Shown here: piece by piece, positions 21,470 through 33,788 of the stretch
Layout: the number at the start of each line of letters is the position of its first letter
Position numbering within the stretch: position 1 is the first letter of the stretch
Origin: Sequoia sempervirens
Lineage: Eukaryota > Streptophyta > Pinopsida > Cupressales > Cupressaceae
Direction of reading: 5' to 3'
Assembly: GCA_007258455.2 (NCBI GenBank)
Contig: VDFB02358134.1
Coordinates: forward strand, 215,807,565 to 215,871,564
Length of the DNA: 64,000 nucleotides
Position numbers and translations under genes: made by a program
Notes under the pieces: model-generated
What the model was told of the DNA's origin: nothing
The model's database searches: none
The model's input: only the letters and a program-made list of their open reading frames with translations

Positions 21470-23045
21470 AAGCCTAGACATCATCATCATATGGATCATC
21501 TTCTCTTGGACTCTACATTTCTGTTAATGCTTCATCGTCTTGAATTAGGTATGCGTAATGTCCTTTGTGATTTTATTTGAAACTAGAGGAATTTTTCTGT
21601 CATCATTAGAGTCTTGTAGACTGCGAAGATCTTGGAATTTTTCTCCATCATATTTTCCCTTATCGCATATAATTTTCCTCATCTTCCATGGAAACATCAG
21701 GTTCCTCCATATATGAATCATAAGCCTTGTGGTCTTTATCCTTCTTCTTTTTCTTCTTTTGTTTCTTCTCACACTGACCAATCACATCATCATCATCCTT
21801 GTCCTTACACTTACTCTTCCATAGTTCCTTCACATATTCAAATTGTTCCTCTTGTTGCATCACCCATCGAATTTCTTCCTCTTGCTTTATCCTTTCCATC
21901 TAAACCCTTTGTTCTTCACCAACTTTTTGTTTTGCTTCATCAGCCAAGACAAGTTGGTGTGCTACTTTAATTATTTCTTTTTCTTTAAGCCAGTCATCTA
22001 TTTTTAGTTCAGAGTTTCCAAGCATACATAAAGCATTTGATGGGTTTTTATCCACCTTAAGTGCATCCCCAATCAATTCTAGGCTTAGATGGATCTCATT
22101 TTGAGCTTGAGCCATGACTGCAAGACATAGATATGCATCCACATAATCATGAAACTTGAACAATTTTAACATGTATAACATATTTTCTTTTTCAGTATCA
22201 TGTAGTTGTTCAAACAACTTAGCAAGACTAAATAGTGTTGTGACTTTATCCCATGGTAACTCAAGTGAAATACAACCTTCTTCTAGTCAATGGAAGAATT
22301 CCATATCCTTAAAGTGCACAGAAAAAATGCAGAATTGACATTGGGGCTTTTATTTATGAATTCAACCCAAATTCCATTTACTAATGCCTCCATAAAAGTT
22401 TGTTGAGACAACTCTAGTTCATCACCCTCAAAATGAAGAACCCCAATGTTGTTTAAAAATTCAATGTGTACTTCTTCTCTGCTCCTCTTTAGAAGATACT
22501 TTGTTGTCTTAAGAGAATCTAAGGCTGCACTAGGGTATGTTGATATTAATAACTCACCCATCTTGATAAATGCATGAGAATCACATGGATCTATGTGAGT
22601 TTCCTTTCTTAAAATTTCCAAAGCCTTATTTTCCTACCCTTGTTGAGCATATATATGGCCTACAACTTTTAAGCTCTCACAGTTCTTAGGGTGAACCTCT
22701 AGAACCTTTTCAAAATTTGAGAGAACTCTTAAGATCTCCCATCTTCTATTGAACATGTCCACAAAATCCTATGGCCCCTAGATTTCCTTGACTTCAATGC
22801 CATGTAGTAGCAACCAGTGGTGTCATAATCACCTTTACTATGATAAGATTATGCAAGATTATAATATGAATGATATTTCATTAGAGGGTGGTCAGTTAAA
22901 ACAAGAGTTGTCTCAGTCAATTGTTCCACAACAAAAAATTTCCCTATGAAGAAAAAATGGTTTGCTAAATGATTCAATTCCATTGCACAATATAGGTATA
23001 ATTCAAAGGATCTACGCATCTTTTCCATTCCTTCATGAACACTAC
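21470..23045 (-). pseudogene. CTR9: CTR9-like pseudogene, main minus-strand copy
   Basis: Reading down the minus strand: EGMEKMRRSFELYLYCAMELN and LANHFFF with HSYYNLA (about 23045-22849), GDYDTTGCYYMA, SNFEKVLEVHPKNCESLK (broken), then LRKETHIDPCDSHAF and LNNIGVLHFEGDELELSQQTF (22621-22283), YVDAYLCLAVMAQAQNE and LELIGDALKVDKN (22217-21900), then the coiled QQEEQFEYVKELW region and Lys-rich/acidic tail. The order matches plant CTR9, but the central TPRs between 'DDWLKEKE' and 'HQLVLADEAK' are missing. Coding blocks join without visible introns over most of the length, suggesting a processed copy. Stops and frameshifts make it non-functional. Confidence 0.8.
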
Positions 23046-23333
23046 CTTTTTCACTAACTGTGAGAATACTACAATTAAAAAATGCACAAAAATGACCACA
23101 AATATTTTCCCCCATTTCAAATAGCAAAATTGCAAAAAAAATGCGTTTAAAACCAGGAAAAAATGTAAATAAAATCACACTAATTTTTGTGCCAAAAAGA
23201 AACCATGAGACTATAGCTTGTTGCTTACTATTATGATTTGATATATTTTTTCCAAGCATCCATAGCTTGTTTGAAATCGATTGTATTATGCTTTTAGCCA
23301 TAGCAGCAAGGCAGTGAACTATTTGATAAAATG

Positions 23334-23445
23334 CTTTGATAGACATGTATGAAAAATGTGGTAGCATAGACAAGGCAATGAACTTTAGAAAAAATTCCTC
23401 AAAGAAATGTGGTCTCATGGTGATGAAATGCCATGACAAGTGGTG
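23334..23445 (+). pseudogene. PPR motif fragment 1
   Basis: The plus strand reads IDMYEKCGSIDKAMNF, the classic start of a plant PPR repeat ('MYAKCG.I..A'), then a diverged end. Pentatricopeptide-repeat proteins bind organellar RNA. This is an isolated repeat next to another copy at 23637, with no surrounding gene. Confidence 0.6.
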
Positions 23446-23491
23446 TTATGGATTTTCATGGCATTCCATCACCATGAGACCACATTTCTTT
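23401..23491. repeat. 36-bp inverted repeat within the PPR scrap
   Basis: The arms at 23401-23436 and 23456-23491 are reverse complements over 36 bp with one mismatch, around a 19-bp loop. The arm text is PPR-derived and means roughly 'QRNVVSW.AM', so one PPR end was copied in inverted orientation. Confidence 0.8.
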
Positions 23492-23636
23492 GAAACCCCA
23501 ACGGTCCTTTGCCTTGTTGTGCCTGTGCTTACTAGTATCTTTGATAGATTTTTCCAAGCATCCATACCTTGTTGAAAGCATTTTTTTTAGGATTTTATCC
23601 ATAACAACAAGGCAATGAACTATTTAATAAAATGCT

Positions 23637-23745
23637 TTGGTAGACAATATGTATGAAAAATGTGGTAGCATAGACAGGGCAGTGAACAGTTTGAAAAAAT
23701 GCCTCAAAGAAATGTGGTCTCATGGAATGCCATGACAAGAAAATG
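23637..23745 (+). pseudogene. PPR motif fragment 2
   Basis: Encodes MYEKCGSIDRAVNS followed by the KMPQRNVVSWNAMT end of a PPR repeat, nearly one complete motif. It resembles fragment 1 but is better preserved. No flanking PPRs, so it is a scrap of a PPR gene. Confidence 0.65.
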
Positions 23746-24299
23746 CAATTGGTAGCTACTCCTAGTTATTAGTTATGCAATGTGAATTAATTGCATAACT
23801 ACTTAGGTTGACTTTGTAAAAACTATATTGTAATTTAAAATTTGTCATCTATCAGCATCTAGTTATTAGCTACACAATATGAAGTAATGCTTTGAGTTTG
23901 AAAGATGTGCAATGCAATGTAATCAGCAATGTAGATGATTATGATGATGTTTTGTCACCTTAACTAGCATGTCACCTTAAGAGGTTAGCTTGTCACCTAA
24001 GCTTTGGTTATATGTATGGTGTAATTTATTATTGAATGCAATTCATTCTTCTTAGTTTTCTTACATTGGTTGAAATTAATTTTGTTTATTTAGAATATAA
24101 TTTCTTGTATGTCCTATATGTTTTCTAGATGCTAGAATTTTCTTGTATGTCCTAGATGATAGATTTAGTTTGTAATACAACTTCTAGCCTCCACATGTAT
24201 TGAATATGTTTGTGTGATGGAAACAATAATGAACATCTATGATTTAATAATACATATAGATATCTTAACATTAGGTGAACTAAGCCTCCTCATTACAAA
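23746..24299. other. no gene recognised
   Basis: AT-rich sequence with short repeated words such as 'cttgtatgtccta' (24112 and 24143) and 'tgtcaccttaa' (about 23955-23982). It may belong to an LTR, but no pair or PBS was found. Confidence 0.4.
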
Positions 24300-24407
24300 A
24301 AAAATAAATGATCTCCTAGGTATGACTGACACTAAAAACTAAAACTAAGAGACTGCAAAATTAGAAAATTGTTCACTCTTTTCAATAAAATGATATCTAA
24401 AATATTG

Positions 24408-24606
24408 CATTCATAATATACCCCTATATTCCCACCTAGAATATATAAAAAATCCAATACTGCAATTCAAGACCACAACTTATTATATCATACACAGTAT
24501 TATGAACAAATAATTGATACCAATTCATAATACACCCCTATATTCCAACCTAAAATACATAAAAAGTCCAATCATACATAGTGTTATCAACAAATAATTG
24601 AGACCA
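24408..24606. repeat. imperfect tandem duplication
   Basis: Two direct copies, about 24408-24523 and 24524-24606, start 'attcataata.acccctatattcc' and end 'acaaataattga.acc'. The second copy lacks about 30 bp of the first. Confidence 0.7.
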
Positions 24607-24868
24607 AAATTTGAGCACCAGATTAAATCTTCTTGTCCATTGGTTGCTTCAAATAGATGTTACAATATAACATAAGTCTCCTCATATATGTTTCTATAAA
24701 TGCCTATGATGATGATATCAAAATTCAGTCTTGGTTTCTCTTTTATAAGAGAAGGAACAAGCTTCAGACCGTTACAAAATATGGCATCAATTCAAAATTC
24801 ATGCCTCTTCGAATAAACTAAACTAAACATTAGTTTTTCTTAAAACATAAAATAGAGAAAGTAGATAA

Positions 24869-27173
24869 CTAATGAGGTCCGCAACACTCATGACACCATA
24901 GTCCATTAATCTCCGTAAGGAACCTATGATCACTAAAGATCTGTTCAAGGTCATTTCTCCATATTAGTGTATCTGAATGTGTAGTTCTTCCACTATGACA
25001 GCCCCAAGGCCTACTATTTGAGAGGACCCAAATACTTCTACTCCTACTCATACACTGTATAATCATGTGGCCATTTGTATTCTTAAATTTTCAATATATT
25101 TACAAGGTGAATCTTCCATCAGTTGTCTAGTAACTCCCTGCCATCCATGATAAACTTAGAATATCCAACATCCAATGTTATTAGTCCATCCATGATTAAT
25201 TCAAACTTGTCAAGACTCAACTCACCATCTTTTTGTATGTGAGTGATGTACTGTGGAACAATCTAGCCAAATTCACTCTTCCATTCATTGAGGTCCTTCA
25301 AGTGGTCATCATCTTTCAATATTTCTAGAACAAACCACTAATTCAGAGTATGAAATGAATCTATTCTTTTTTTGATCTTTTGGTCCTCTCCTTGTATATA
25401 TTGGAATTTATCTATAACTATTTAGTCCATCTAGTATGGGTACATGTGTGGTGTATGGGCTGCCAGTTCTTAGAAAGGGGATCTAGTATGGGTACATGTG
25501 TTTTCATCTGATCAATTACCTATGTCAGTGAGCTGTAGAAATCATACAAACTTTCCAACTTATCCATAATTAGCTTCATCCTATGCATGAGGACCTTCTC
25601 TAAAACATCGCAGATTTTCTTTTTCACTCCTTCATTACCCTCATTGTTGGATTTCTCTAACTCTTCAATCTCCTATCTAAGAATTCTCACTTTTTTAGTA
25701 GAAGCACTTTCTATATCAACTAGTTGAGCAGGAGGACATCGGTATAACATTATTTCCTTGTTTTGTGAGGGGCCCGCTCCTTTCAATTGTTCCTTCAACT
25801 TCATATATTCTATGAACAATTTATTGACTTCATCATTTAAAAAAAATTGTTCCTTTTTGTACTCTCCCAATATAGCTTTCATCTCCTTAATTATAGCTCA
25901 GGTTAACATAGCTAAATGCATTGTCATTGTTGTAGCTTCTAGAGGAGATGTATCCTTTAATGTTTTCACCATAGTTGTCCCTTTCATTTCTTGCACTACT
26001 TCTAGTAACCTTGGTTTTTGTGTACTCTTTTTTTGGCCCAGAATACCAAGGTTTCAATCTTGGGTTTATACCCTATGCCACTTACCCCTTCATCTAAGTC
26101 AAACTCAACAATTAGCATTAGGTCTTCCTATGTTCTCACTTGATCAAGTAAAAACATTTTCTTTAGTTCCATACTAGGAACAATAAGTATATTACGTTTC
26201 AAAATTATCTCTTTAGCCTCTTGTGGGATGGCATCAAGATTATCAATCCTTAATTCATTAAAATTTTGTGCTACTATCTAGTCATGTTGGGATTCCTCAG
26301 CTCCCATATTATTTATTTCAACCTTGCTTCAAACTCTCTCATTTTCATCTTAGTCCAAAAGTCTTTAAATTCAGGGGTTTTGATAAATTCATCATCTTCC
26401 AAGAACTTGAGAGTTGCAACTACCCTGTCATCCTCATGCATTTCTCTTTCCCCTTATACCTCAATATCAACTCTAGCTTCAGGCCTGTTGTCTTTAGTTT
26501 CAAGAATAGGTTGGTCCACTTTAATATCATCCTTGAAATTTCTTAACACATTAACTTCTTCTTTTGTATCTCCAACTTCCTCACTTATTTCATAGGAAAC
26601 AAGTCGGTCTATCTCTTGTGTCTTTTATTTTTTAGAAGGTGGTTGTTCATGAGGTGATCCTAGAGAAGCATGACATACTAAAATAGTATCTAGATTTGGT
26701 TTTGCAATTACAATACCGCTCAAACTTTTGGGAGACAATTTGGCAGGTCTCCCCATCTCCACTACAAACTTATATAATTCATGAAACTTATAAATCATCA
26801 TATTAATCCTCTTGAGAGGATCTGCTTCATCTATGAAATACCCCAAGAAATCATTGTGCTTCTTCTTTCTTTCTTCCTCAAGCCTTTTCATAATTTCCTA
26901 TTTTCTCCTCCTCTCATATACCTATTGAGGAGTGAAACAATTTTTAATTACATCTTATTCATAATCAATCTAGTGAGTAGCCATAGCCTTGGTAAGGATG
27001 GTGTGTCTTACAAAATTCATGTGACCCTTAGGGTCAAAAGATTTTTCCTTTCTAGACTCTAAAGAGTACCTTGTTTTTAGATAATTTTGTAACTTTTCAA
27101 GTGTATCAGATCCCAGTGATAGTTCCACACATGTCGAATTGGGTAGAAATGTGCCCTTCCTTTGTTTATTCAT
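24869..27173 (-). pseudogene. decayed ORF of the LTR-resident type (fragment C)
   Basis: Broken minus-strand coding: 26970-27173, 26625-26891, 25673-25882 and shorter pieces. The first piece has the spaced words TFLPNS...SFDPKGH, which line up with TFMPST...NFDPEHF in the D LTR ORF (31346-31023). Its charged coiled-coil text near 25880-25680 and the WK-E region near 25290 also sit where D has similar features. It corresponds to roughly the C-terminal two thirds of the D ORF. Function unknown. Confidence 0.5.
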
Positions 27174-27653
27174 GACATCCTTTTACATCCATAGAATCTA
27201 CCATATGAACTATAAAAAGGATAATCAAAGGGGGACAAACTTTGGCAGTATATGTGGGGCCTGTGGGCATCCATAAATCCTAATTATTGTGATATCTAGT
27301 AGAAAAAACCAATCACCAAAGTTATGAGTATGGCCTTGCTTAGGGTTCAAATACAAAGGTCTTAACAGTTGTGTTAGGTCTCAAAAGTGTAGGTTTTTAA
27401 ACCATAAGGGGGTGCCAATCCCTTAATGCACCTTTGGCCAATGAACAAGGTAAACAAGACTAATTACCTTCTACTCTTTAGGCTCTACCAGACCTAGATA
27501 GGTATACTTGAAAAATAAGGAAAATTTTCAATTAGATATGGTTCCTAGATTGAGAAATCTACTCACTATGGCATGTGAAGATGGAGTAGATGCAGAGTTT
27601 TGATGGCTAATTTCTATTGAGAGTAATTGAGAGTTCAAGACTACAAGTTGGCT

Positions 27654-28456
27654 AATGTGGGTATGTCTTGAGATCATGATGGGCGAAGTAGGCGATATGA
27701 TGGGTTTTTGTAGGGTATATGGCTGATGACTTTTTAGCAAAATTGATGAAATGAAAGGGTTTTAAAGGAGGAGTTCTCAACTTTCCACCCATATAAATTA
27801 TGCTTTACTTTGAATTTAATAAATAATTATTATTCCTTTTATTTCGAAATTACGACTAAAGTCTAATTGATAGGCTGAAAAACATCTATAGCTTTCAAGC
27901 GATTATCACATTTGGGAATCTAAACATGCATCACATTCTATGATTTGCATACTATAGGATTAAAAAAGAAAAAAGAATTGAATTTCATGAAGTTTGACCA
28001 AGTTAAGGTAGTCAGACATACAAAGTTTTTATATTTTTTAAAAGTTGTAATAAAAAAAGGTAATTAATTATTTACTTGGAAAAAAATACAAAAATATGCA
28101 TCACATCCGGACATGGTCACTCTCTACTTATGTCTAAAATATTATAAAATCGTATTATTTTGTTGTGGTTGGAATTGGTCAGAATGAGACACCTACTTCT
28201 TATTTTTTCCACAGCGATTTAAGTACTACTACATTGTTGAAATTTCAAATTTTTCACCAAATAGATTTTTTTTTTTTAAAATAAACCTAGTAGTTTAAAA
28301 CTACATTCAATTTAGCCGCAGATTCTATTCTTACATATTTTTGAAATAATATAGATAAAATTATTCAAATTTTATGTCAAGTTGCCTAACTCTTATTTTC
28401 ACGAATTTTTTACTTAAGGGCTTGTTTTCCATGATGATCCTACACATACCCATGTT
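27654..28456. mobile_element. 803-bp insertion with terminal inverted repeats, in one LTR only
   Basis: The 5' LTR lacks this stretch, so the other LTR shows the empty site. The ends are inverted copies over about 28 bp, starting AATGTGGGTATG on the left and, reverse-complemented, AACATGGGTATG on the right, both followed by a GATCATNATGG word. No transposase is encoded, so this is a non-autonomous DNA transposon (MITE-like). The target duplication is unclear, so the superfamily is undetermined. Confidence 0.65.
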
Positions 28457-29363
28457 GTATATAATATCCTAAGTATGACCAGTGCCTACTTCTATTAGGT
28501 GAACAGAGTGGATGAGTGAGTGGTGATTTTGGAATGGATATAGAGTTGTAAGATAAGAAATTGTACTGTTCAACTTAACTCAAACTACTGGGCACTTGAG
28601 ATATTTGCACCTTGTGCAAATTTGCAAGTATGTTTATCACAATGTTCTTTTCTAATAATCCCAGTGTTATCTCCTCAAGTTACTGTGAAAGTATGAAAGG
28701 ATCTTTAATTCTTAAGCTAATGGAAACCAATCAAAACAAATTCTTTAAGAGGATTTTAACCCTGGGCAGAGATTGATTAAAGTAAACTATCATAAAGGAC
28801 TTTAATTTGCATCAACTTAGAAACCAATCAACTCTTTCACACAGTAACATCAAATGTGCTTTGATAAATCATGCATATTCAAATAAGATGAATAGACCAC
28901 TTTGGAGACAACAAAGTAATAGATCAGCATGAAAATCAACACAGTAAATGAACACTAGAAATGAATTGCGATTTATAAATAGTCTGCTCCATTTTACTAC
29001 TTCAAAATATAAGAATTATAAAAGAAGTCTTTGAAATATAGTATGGATGGGAAAATTTTGCAACCTATCTTCTTAATAATTCCTATTATGATGAAATGAA
29101 ATGTGATGATCATCAAAATCGGGCCCTGGTTTCCATATTTGTATGGGAAGCAACAAGTTTGAGGCTCGTTTACAAAAATTCAGATTGTTTCATAACCAAA
29201 AGATAATTAGCATAAACATGAAAATATTAAGAGTTTGTTAGTGGATGCATTGTAGTCCATTAATCTCTAGCAAGCACCCATGGTAATCTAAGAGCTATTC
29301 AAGGCTCATGAACCATGATCAAGTATCCAAAATGGTCAAACTCTAGTCCCTGTCACTCCTCTC

Positions 29364-32300
29364 TTACTTGGCTCGTGAGATGAACAATTTGATCTTCAAA
29401 AAATGCTCTGTATACCCACTTTTGGCATGAGTGTATGCATTATGTATGATGTCTTTCATAGAATACTCCAATTCAAAGATTCTTCCAAATTTTTTATGTG
29501 TCCTCTTAAGAAATTCATCTTCATCATTAATTGCATCAAGAATTACTGGTAGATAGTCGTCTATTTCATCCTTCCATGTATCCTGATCTTTCAATTTTGT
29601 TTCTTCAAAGAAATTGGGTAAGGGCATACTCAGTGGTTGATTGAATAACTTAACTCTTATGTCAGAATATTGTGGAATTCATTATGAGCTTTCATGAGTT
29701 CCTGGTATTCTTATAGCATAACAAAGTCATCCTCTTTCTTTACAATGATCTGAGATTCTACCTCCTTCATTCTATCACTCAATCTGGTATTTTCCAGTAA
29801 TGTTGCATATGTTTTATCATGAATATGCCAAATTTGTTCAACATGTTTATACTAGTCTTTGAATCTCATGTAGACTATTTCTGATGCCATTTCAAAGGTA
29901 GTGGTTTTGAGCTTCCCCTTTAATTCTTCTAGTTCCTTCTGCACTTTCTCATGCCTTTGTTTCCAATATGTATTTTTTGACATTTCCTCAAACTCTTTTC
30001 TCTCATGTTCAACTAGTGGAGAATTAAGCCCCGAAGAAGAAGGTAGTCTATCCTTGTTGTTGATTATCTCTTGTTTCAACCTTTGATTTTCTTCTATCAA
30101 TCCCTCGTTCTCCCTTACCAATTTATGAATCTAAGCCTTTTGTGAATTTGGCCACATTCACATTCAAATCAATAGTTTCTATGGGATCTGTTTCTCCTAC
30201 TCTTTGCACCAAAAGATGTCCAAAAATATGATCATGATCAACTAGGGAAGGATTTTTCCCTAGTGGATAGAGTACCCATATTTGAAAAGTAGTATTATCA
30301 AGATTAAATCCTCATCCAATGTAGATCTTGTCACCAACTTCAACTTTTAAGTGCAAGGTTTTATTTTTTCTCTTCAGAAAACTATCAAATACAATGGTTG
30401 AGTTGATGTTCCATCCTAGAAGGAGCATAACCCCAACTTCTTTCAACAATGCTCTTCCTCTTTCAACAGTCATGTTTTTCATATCTCTATCAATTTCATG
30501 CTAAAGTTCTTTTAAAGCATATTCTTCCTTCTCAGGGTCAATGTCCTTCAACCTCTCCCTCACCACCTTTCCTTTATATTCATAAATGAAAGCTTTAAAT
30601 TCAAGATTCTAGACAAAGGAATCATCTGCAATGAACTCTTGACTAGCTCATTGTCTCACATCATCAGATAACTCATCAGAAGCTTCAAAGTTTATTACAC
30701 TCCTTTCTAGTGGCATTTCATATTGGAAAATGACAAGAGCATTGATCTATGTGACCTCTTCTTCCCCTTCAGCATCATCTTCAACCGTAATTGGGGTATT
30801 ATTTGAGAAGCTTACCTCTGGGGTAGACTATGGTGACAAGTGGCCTAGTGGTGTTATATTTTTTGCTTTCCTCCTAGAGCCAACACTTCTTCTCTTCTCA
30901 AATTCCACCAGAGGATCATCTTTTATTAATTCTTCCTCATGGTGAAGAAATTTCTCAAATCTTTCCATGGGGTCTTGGATTTAATGAAAAGCTTCCACAT
31001 AAGATGGATTAGTGTTCATCCTCTAGGTCTCAACCAAAAAAATTCTTATGTATGTATTTTCTCTCATGATCGCTTGACTGTCCTCACAGTTCCTGATAAC
31101 ATCGTCAACATCAAACTCATGCTCATATCCTTTTAGTTTCTGAGAAATTTTGGCATCATATATAAAGTGCTCAGGGTCAAAATTCTTCCTCTTATTTCCA
31201 ACCGACAAGCCATAATAATTTAACTCATTTCCAACAAAGTCATACCCTGAATCAGAAATAATAGTGAAATCACCAAAGCACAAAGTAGAAGGCATGAAGG
31301 TTTTCCTTCCATAGCTTTTCAGATGCATAAAGGCTAAATAAGACAATTTTCTTATAATCTCAAGATAAGAAATTCTATCTGGAATAGTCTTAGGTAGTAA
31401 ATATGGTGATGCCTCAAATCCATAGATTCTAATGACAGTACAATTTGCAAATGCATACCAATCTCCCCAATTGGGGTTTATCTTTCCATCATGGCCTTTC
31501 TCCTTTGGTCGAAGAAATCTCTATACTTTTGGGGATAGATTATAATCACATTTGTGGCCAAGTAATTTATACAAGGGTTTGATAAAATTCTCCTTAAAGT
31601 ACAAGTAGTGGGATCTCCTACATCTACTATCCCAGACTAATGTCCACATTTGCACTAGTCTAGAATTACCATCACTATCCAGATTTTTTACTCTCAATTC
31701 TTCACCCCATATCCCCATCACCTGGCCCTCATATAGTATCATATGCATAAGAAGTGAATAGTACTTGAAATTGATAACTTCACTGTTATTCTTAATAGCA
31801 ATAAGAGTGATATTAATGGCCTCAGATAGATACTTTGCATAGTCATAGGGCATGGCATCTTGAATCTGAATGTTTGCAGCCAAAACCATGGGAGCTATAG
31901 TCATGCTAACAAGAGCCTCAACTCCCAATACTTGGCCAGCTGAATAGTGCATGTACTAATAGTATTCTTCAAACAATTCTATAGAGAATGGGGGATTTTC
32001 ATTATTAGAAAACCTCATGGGTTAATTTCCTGGGCCTTTGGGTCTATGCAGAGGCAACTTCCACCTCTTGTAGCTCATATCCATAGAGTGATACTCTTCC
32101 AACAAGTCTCTCAGTCATAATTTCATTTATTAAGAAGTGTCTAATTAGAAAACCATACAAATATAATCCCTTGTTATGATCATAAATTGTGACCCATCAT
32201 GCAAATGAATTTCCCCTATTTTGGGATTATAATTCTTTGCCAGTGCTTTAATGAATTCTACATTCACAAAAACATTTGGCATTGCCAGTTTCCCTAAATT

Positions 32301-32560
32301 CAAATTCCATGGGTTCGAGACTGGGCTATATTTGTACTTCTTCCTATAAGGATATATGAATAAATCATAGCCTCTATGTGGAGTCCATACATCTCCCAAA
32401 TTCTTATGCTTGTCCTCTAGGGTCTCACATGATGGGTTTAACTGAGCTATTCTTCATGCTTTTGGCCTAGACCTGGGACACTGCTCTATTAAGTCTTGAT
32501 TTAGAGGTGTAATTTCATTTTTTGTCTCTTTTCTCTTGTCTTCTCTAGGGATTTATCCAT
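29364..32560 (-). pseudogene. LTR-resident ORF, copy in the 3' LTR (about 1060 codons, decayed)
   Basis: It starts at ATG 32560 with MDKSLEKTREKR and ends FISRAK-stop at 29364. The 5' LTR copy (51594-48409) has the same start and stop positions. In order: a basic N-terminus; a block with RGYDLFIYPYRKKYKYS and HLHDGSQFM (32399-32145); a helical block (31952-31521); TFMPSTLCFGDF...KRKNFDPEHF (31346-31023); a Gly/Ser linker; a likely coiled coil with ENEGLIEENQRLKQ (30121-29852); and a charged C-terminal domain with WKDEI (29627-29364). I recognise no enzyme or capsid family. Many stops and shifts show it is dead here. Confidence 0.65.
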
Positions 32561-32939
32561 TTTAACCCTAATAGTGTTGTACTTCAATCTATATTTGAAA
32601 AATTACATTCAGTTGAGCCAAGGTGTACTTACTTGAGTGAACGCTAGGAATTTTGAGTTGCTTGCTTTCATCCAACTCCATCCTCTGAATGCTTAGCCAT
32701 AATATGCAGTGATTTCTTATTTCTTAGAGGCTGAATTTATCAAATTTTAGCTCGTTTGAGCCAACATTGGTTCATAAATGGAACTTGTGCCACCCTTCCT
32801 ATCAACTTGTGTATTAATAGCAGTTGTCTCTTTGATGACTTAATCCATCAAATAAATTTGGTGACAATTATTTCATATTTTTTCAATGAGATTCTAATCA
32901 CAATGTCTATATCTCTCTTCAATATCCTTGGCCATCTTT

Positions 32940-33700
32940 TGAGAAATTTCTAAGAGACATTCAGGTTTCTCTCATCGATATTGCAATGTCTCTTCAAAAT
33001 TTACTTCTCATTATTCTCTCTTATAGTTCTCTTTTTTTCGATGAGACTAGTGAATTTATCTTGTCAAAAATCCTATGTTTCCTCAACATGTCTTTATTTC
33101 TTCCCCTAGTGGTAATATTTTCTATTGATGTCTATGTGACTTTTTATGTCAGGGAGACACATGGTCACCTCTCTGACGTCCCTTAGTCTCATTGATAACT
33201 TGTGCCTGAATGTCGGGGAAAGTTTTGATGATGTCTTCTTGATATTTTTGTCTCCTTGACATATCATTGTTAGGATGTTGATGAGACCTTATCCAGTGTC
33301 TGTTTGATGTCTCTATGTCTTGCCGATATTTTTCTCCTTGAGTGTCGAAGAGACTTCCTTGCTTCTCTCTTCAATATGTCGATGTCTGTCCAATATTTCC
33401 ATTCGTCTATGCTATTCTACCAGTGACTTATCATTTATTTTATGATGATCTCTCGATGTCCAAGAGATGGTTTTTTCTTTCTTGAATGTTGAATGATTCA
33501 TATGATTTGTCGGTGAGACATGTTAGACTCTCTCCTAGACATGTCCAAGTCTCTTAGACAATATCGTTCTTTAGGTTGGTGGGAAGAAATTTTAATATGT
33601 CTCTTAGACATTTGGGAGTCTCATCTACATCTCTTATCAGCCCTTTCTGCTTGTATCGAAGAGACTATGGTGATTCTCTCTCCAATATAGCATTGTCGTG
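32940..33700. repeat. GAGAC/GTCTC motif cluster in the 3' LTR
   Basis: Degenerate words such as CGATGAGAC, CGGTGAGAC, CGAAGAGAC, GTCTCATTGAT and GTCTCTTNGACAT recur on both strands. The matching block in the other LTR is 51960-52720, and a similar cluster lies in LTR A (2860-3560). It sits between the LTR 5' end and the LTR ORF, in the likely promoter/leader part. Confidence 0.6.
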
Positions 33701-33781
33701 GCGACATGCCATGTGCTGCTAGGAGAACTTTTCAGGCAAGGACTTCATTTTATTGTAATGATCAAGGGCCTTATTTTGGTA

Positions 33782-33788
33782 TTTTATA
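33782..33788 (-). promoter_or_regulatory. candidate TATA box of LTR D
   Basis: The minus strand reads AATATAAAATACC, about 106-112 bp into the LTR from its 5' end. The other LTR keeps the same word at 52812-52818. It lies upstream of the LTR ORF, so a transcript from it would carry that ORF first. Confidence 0.4.

Larger units (their letters stand above)
24300..27180 (-). mobile_element. fragment C of the long-LTR gypsy family
   Basis: The noncoding part at 24650-25030 aligns by eye with 29100-29360 in LTR D: the 'ggtttc...gggaagcaacaag.tt.aggc' type text and 'agtccattaatctc' are shared. Minus-strand coding follows, as in D. No LTR ends were located, so this is a broken piece. It abuts LTR D about 200 bp further on. 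Confidence 0.5.

Noticed and set aside
21632..21970. 112-codon plus-strand ORF
   Set aside because: Antisense of the charged CTR9 C-terminal region.
22849..23439. 196-codon minus-strand ORF as a gene
   Set aside because: Its last third is the CTR9 pseudogene and its first part is inverted PPR and noncoding text; a chimera by chance.
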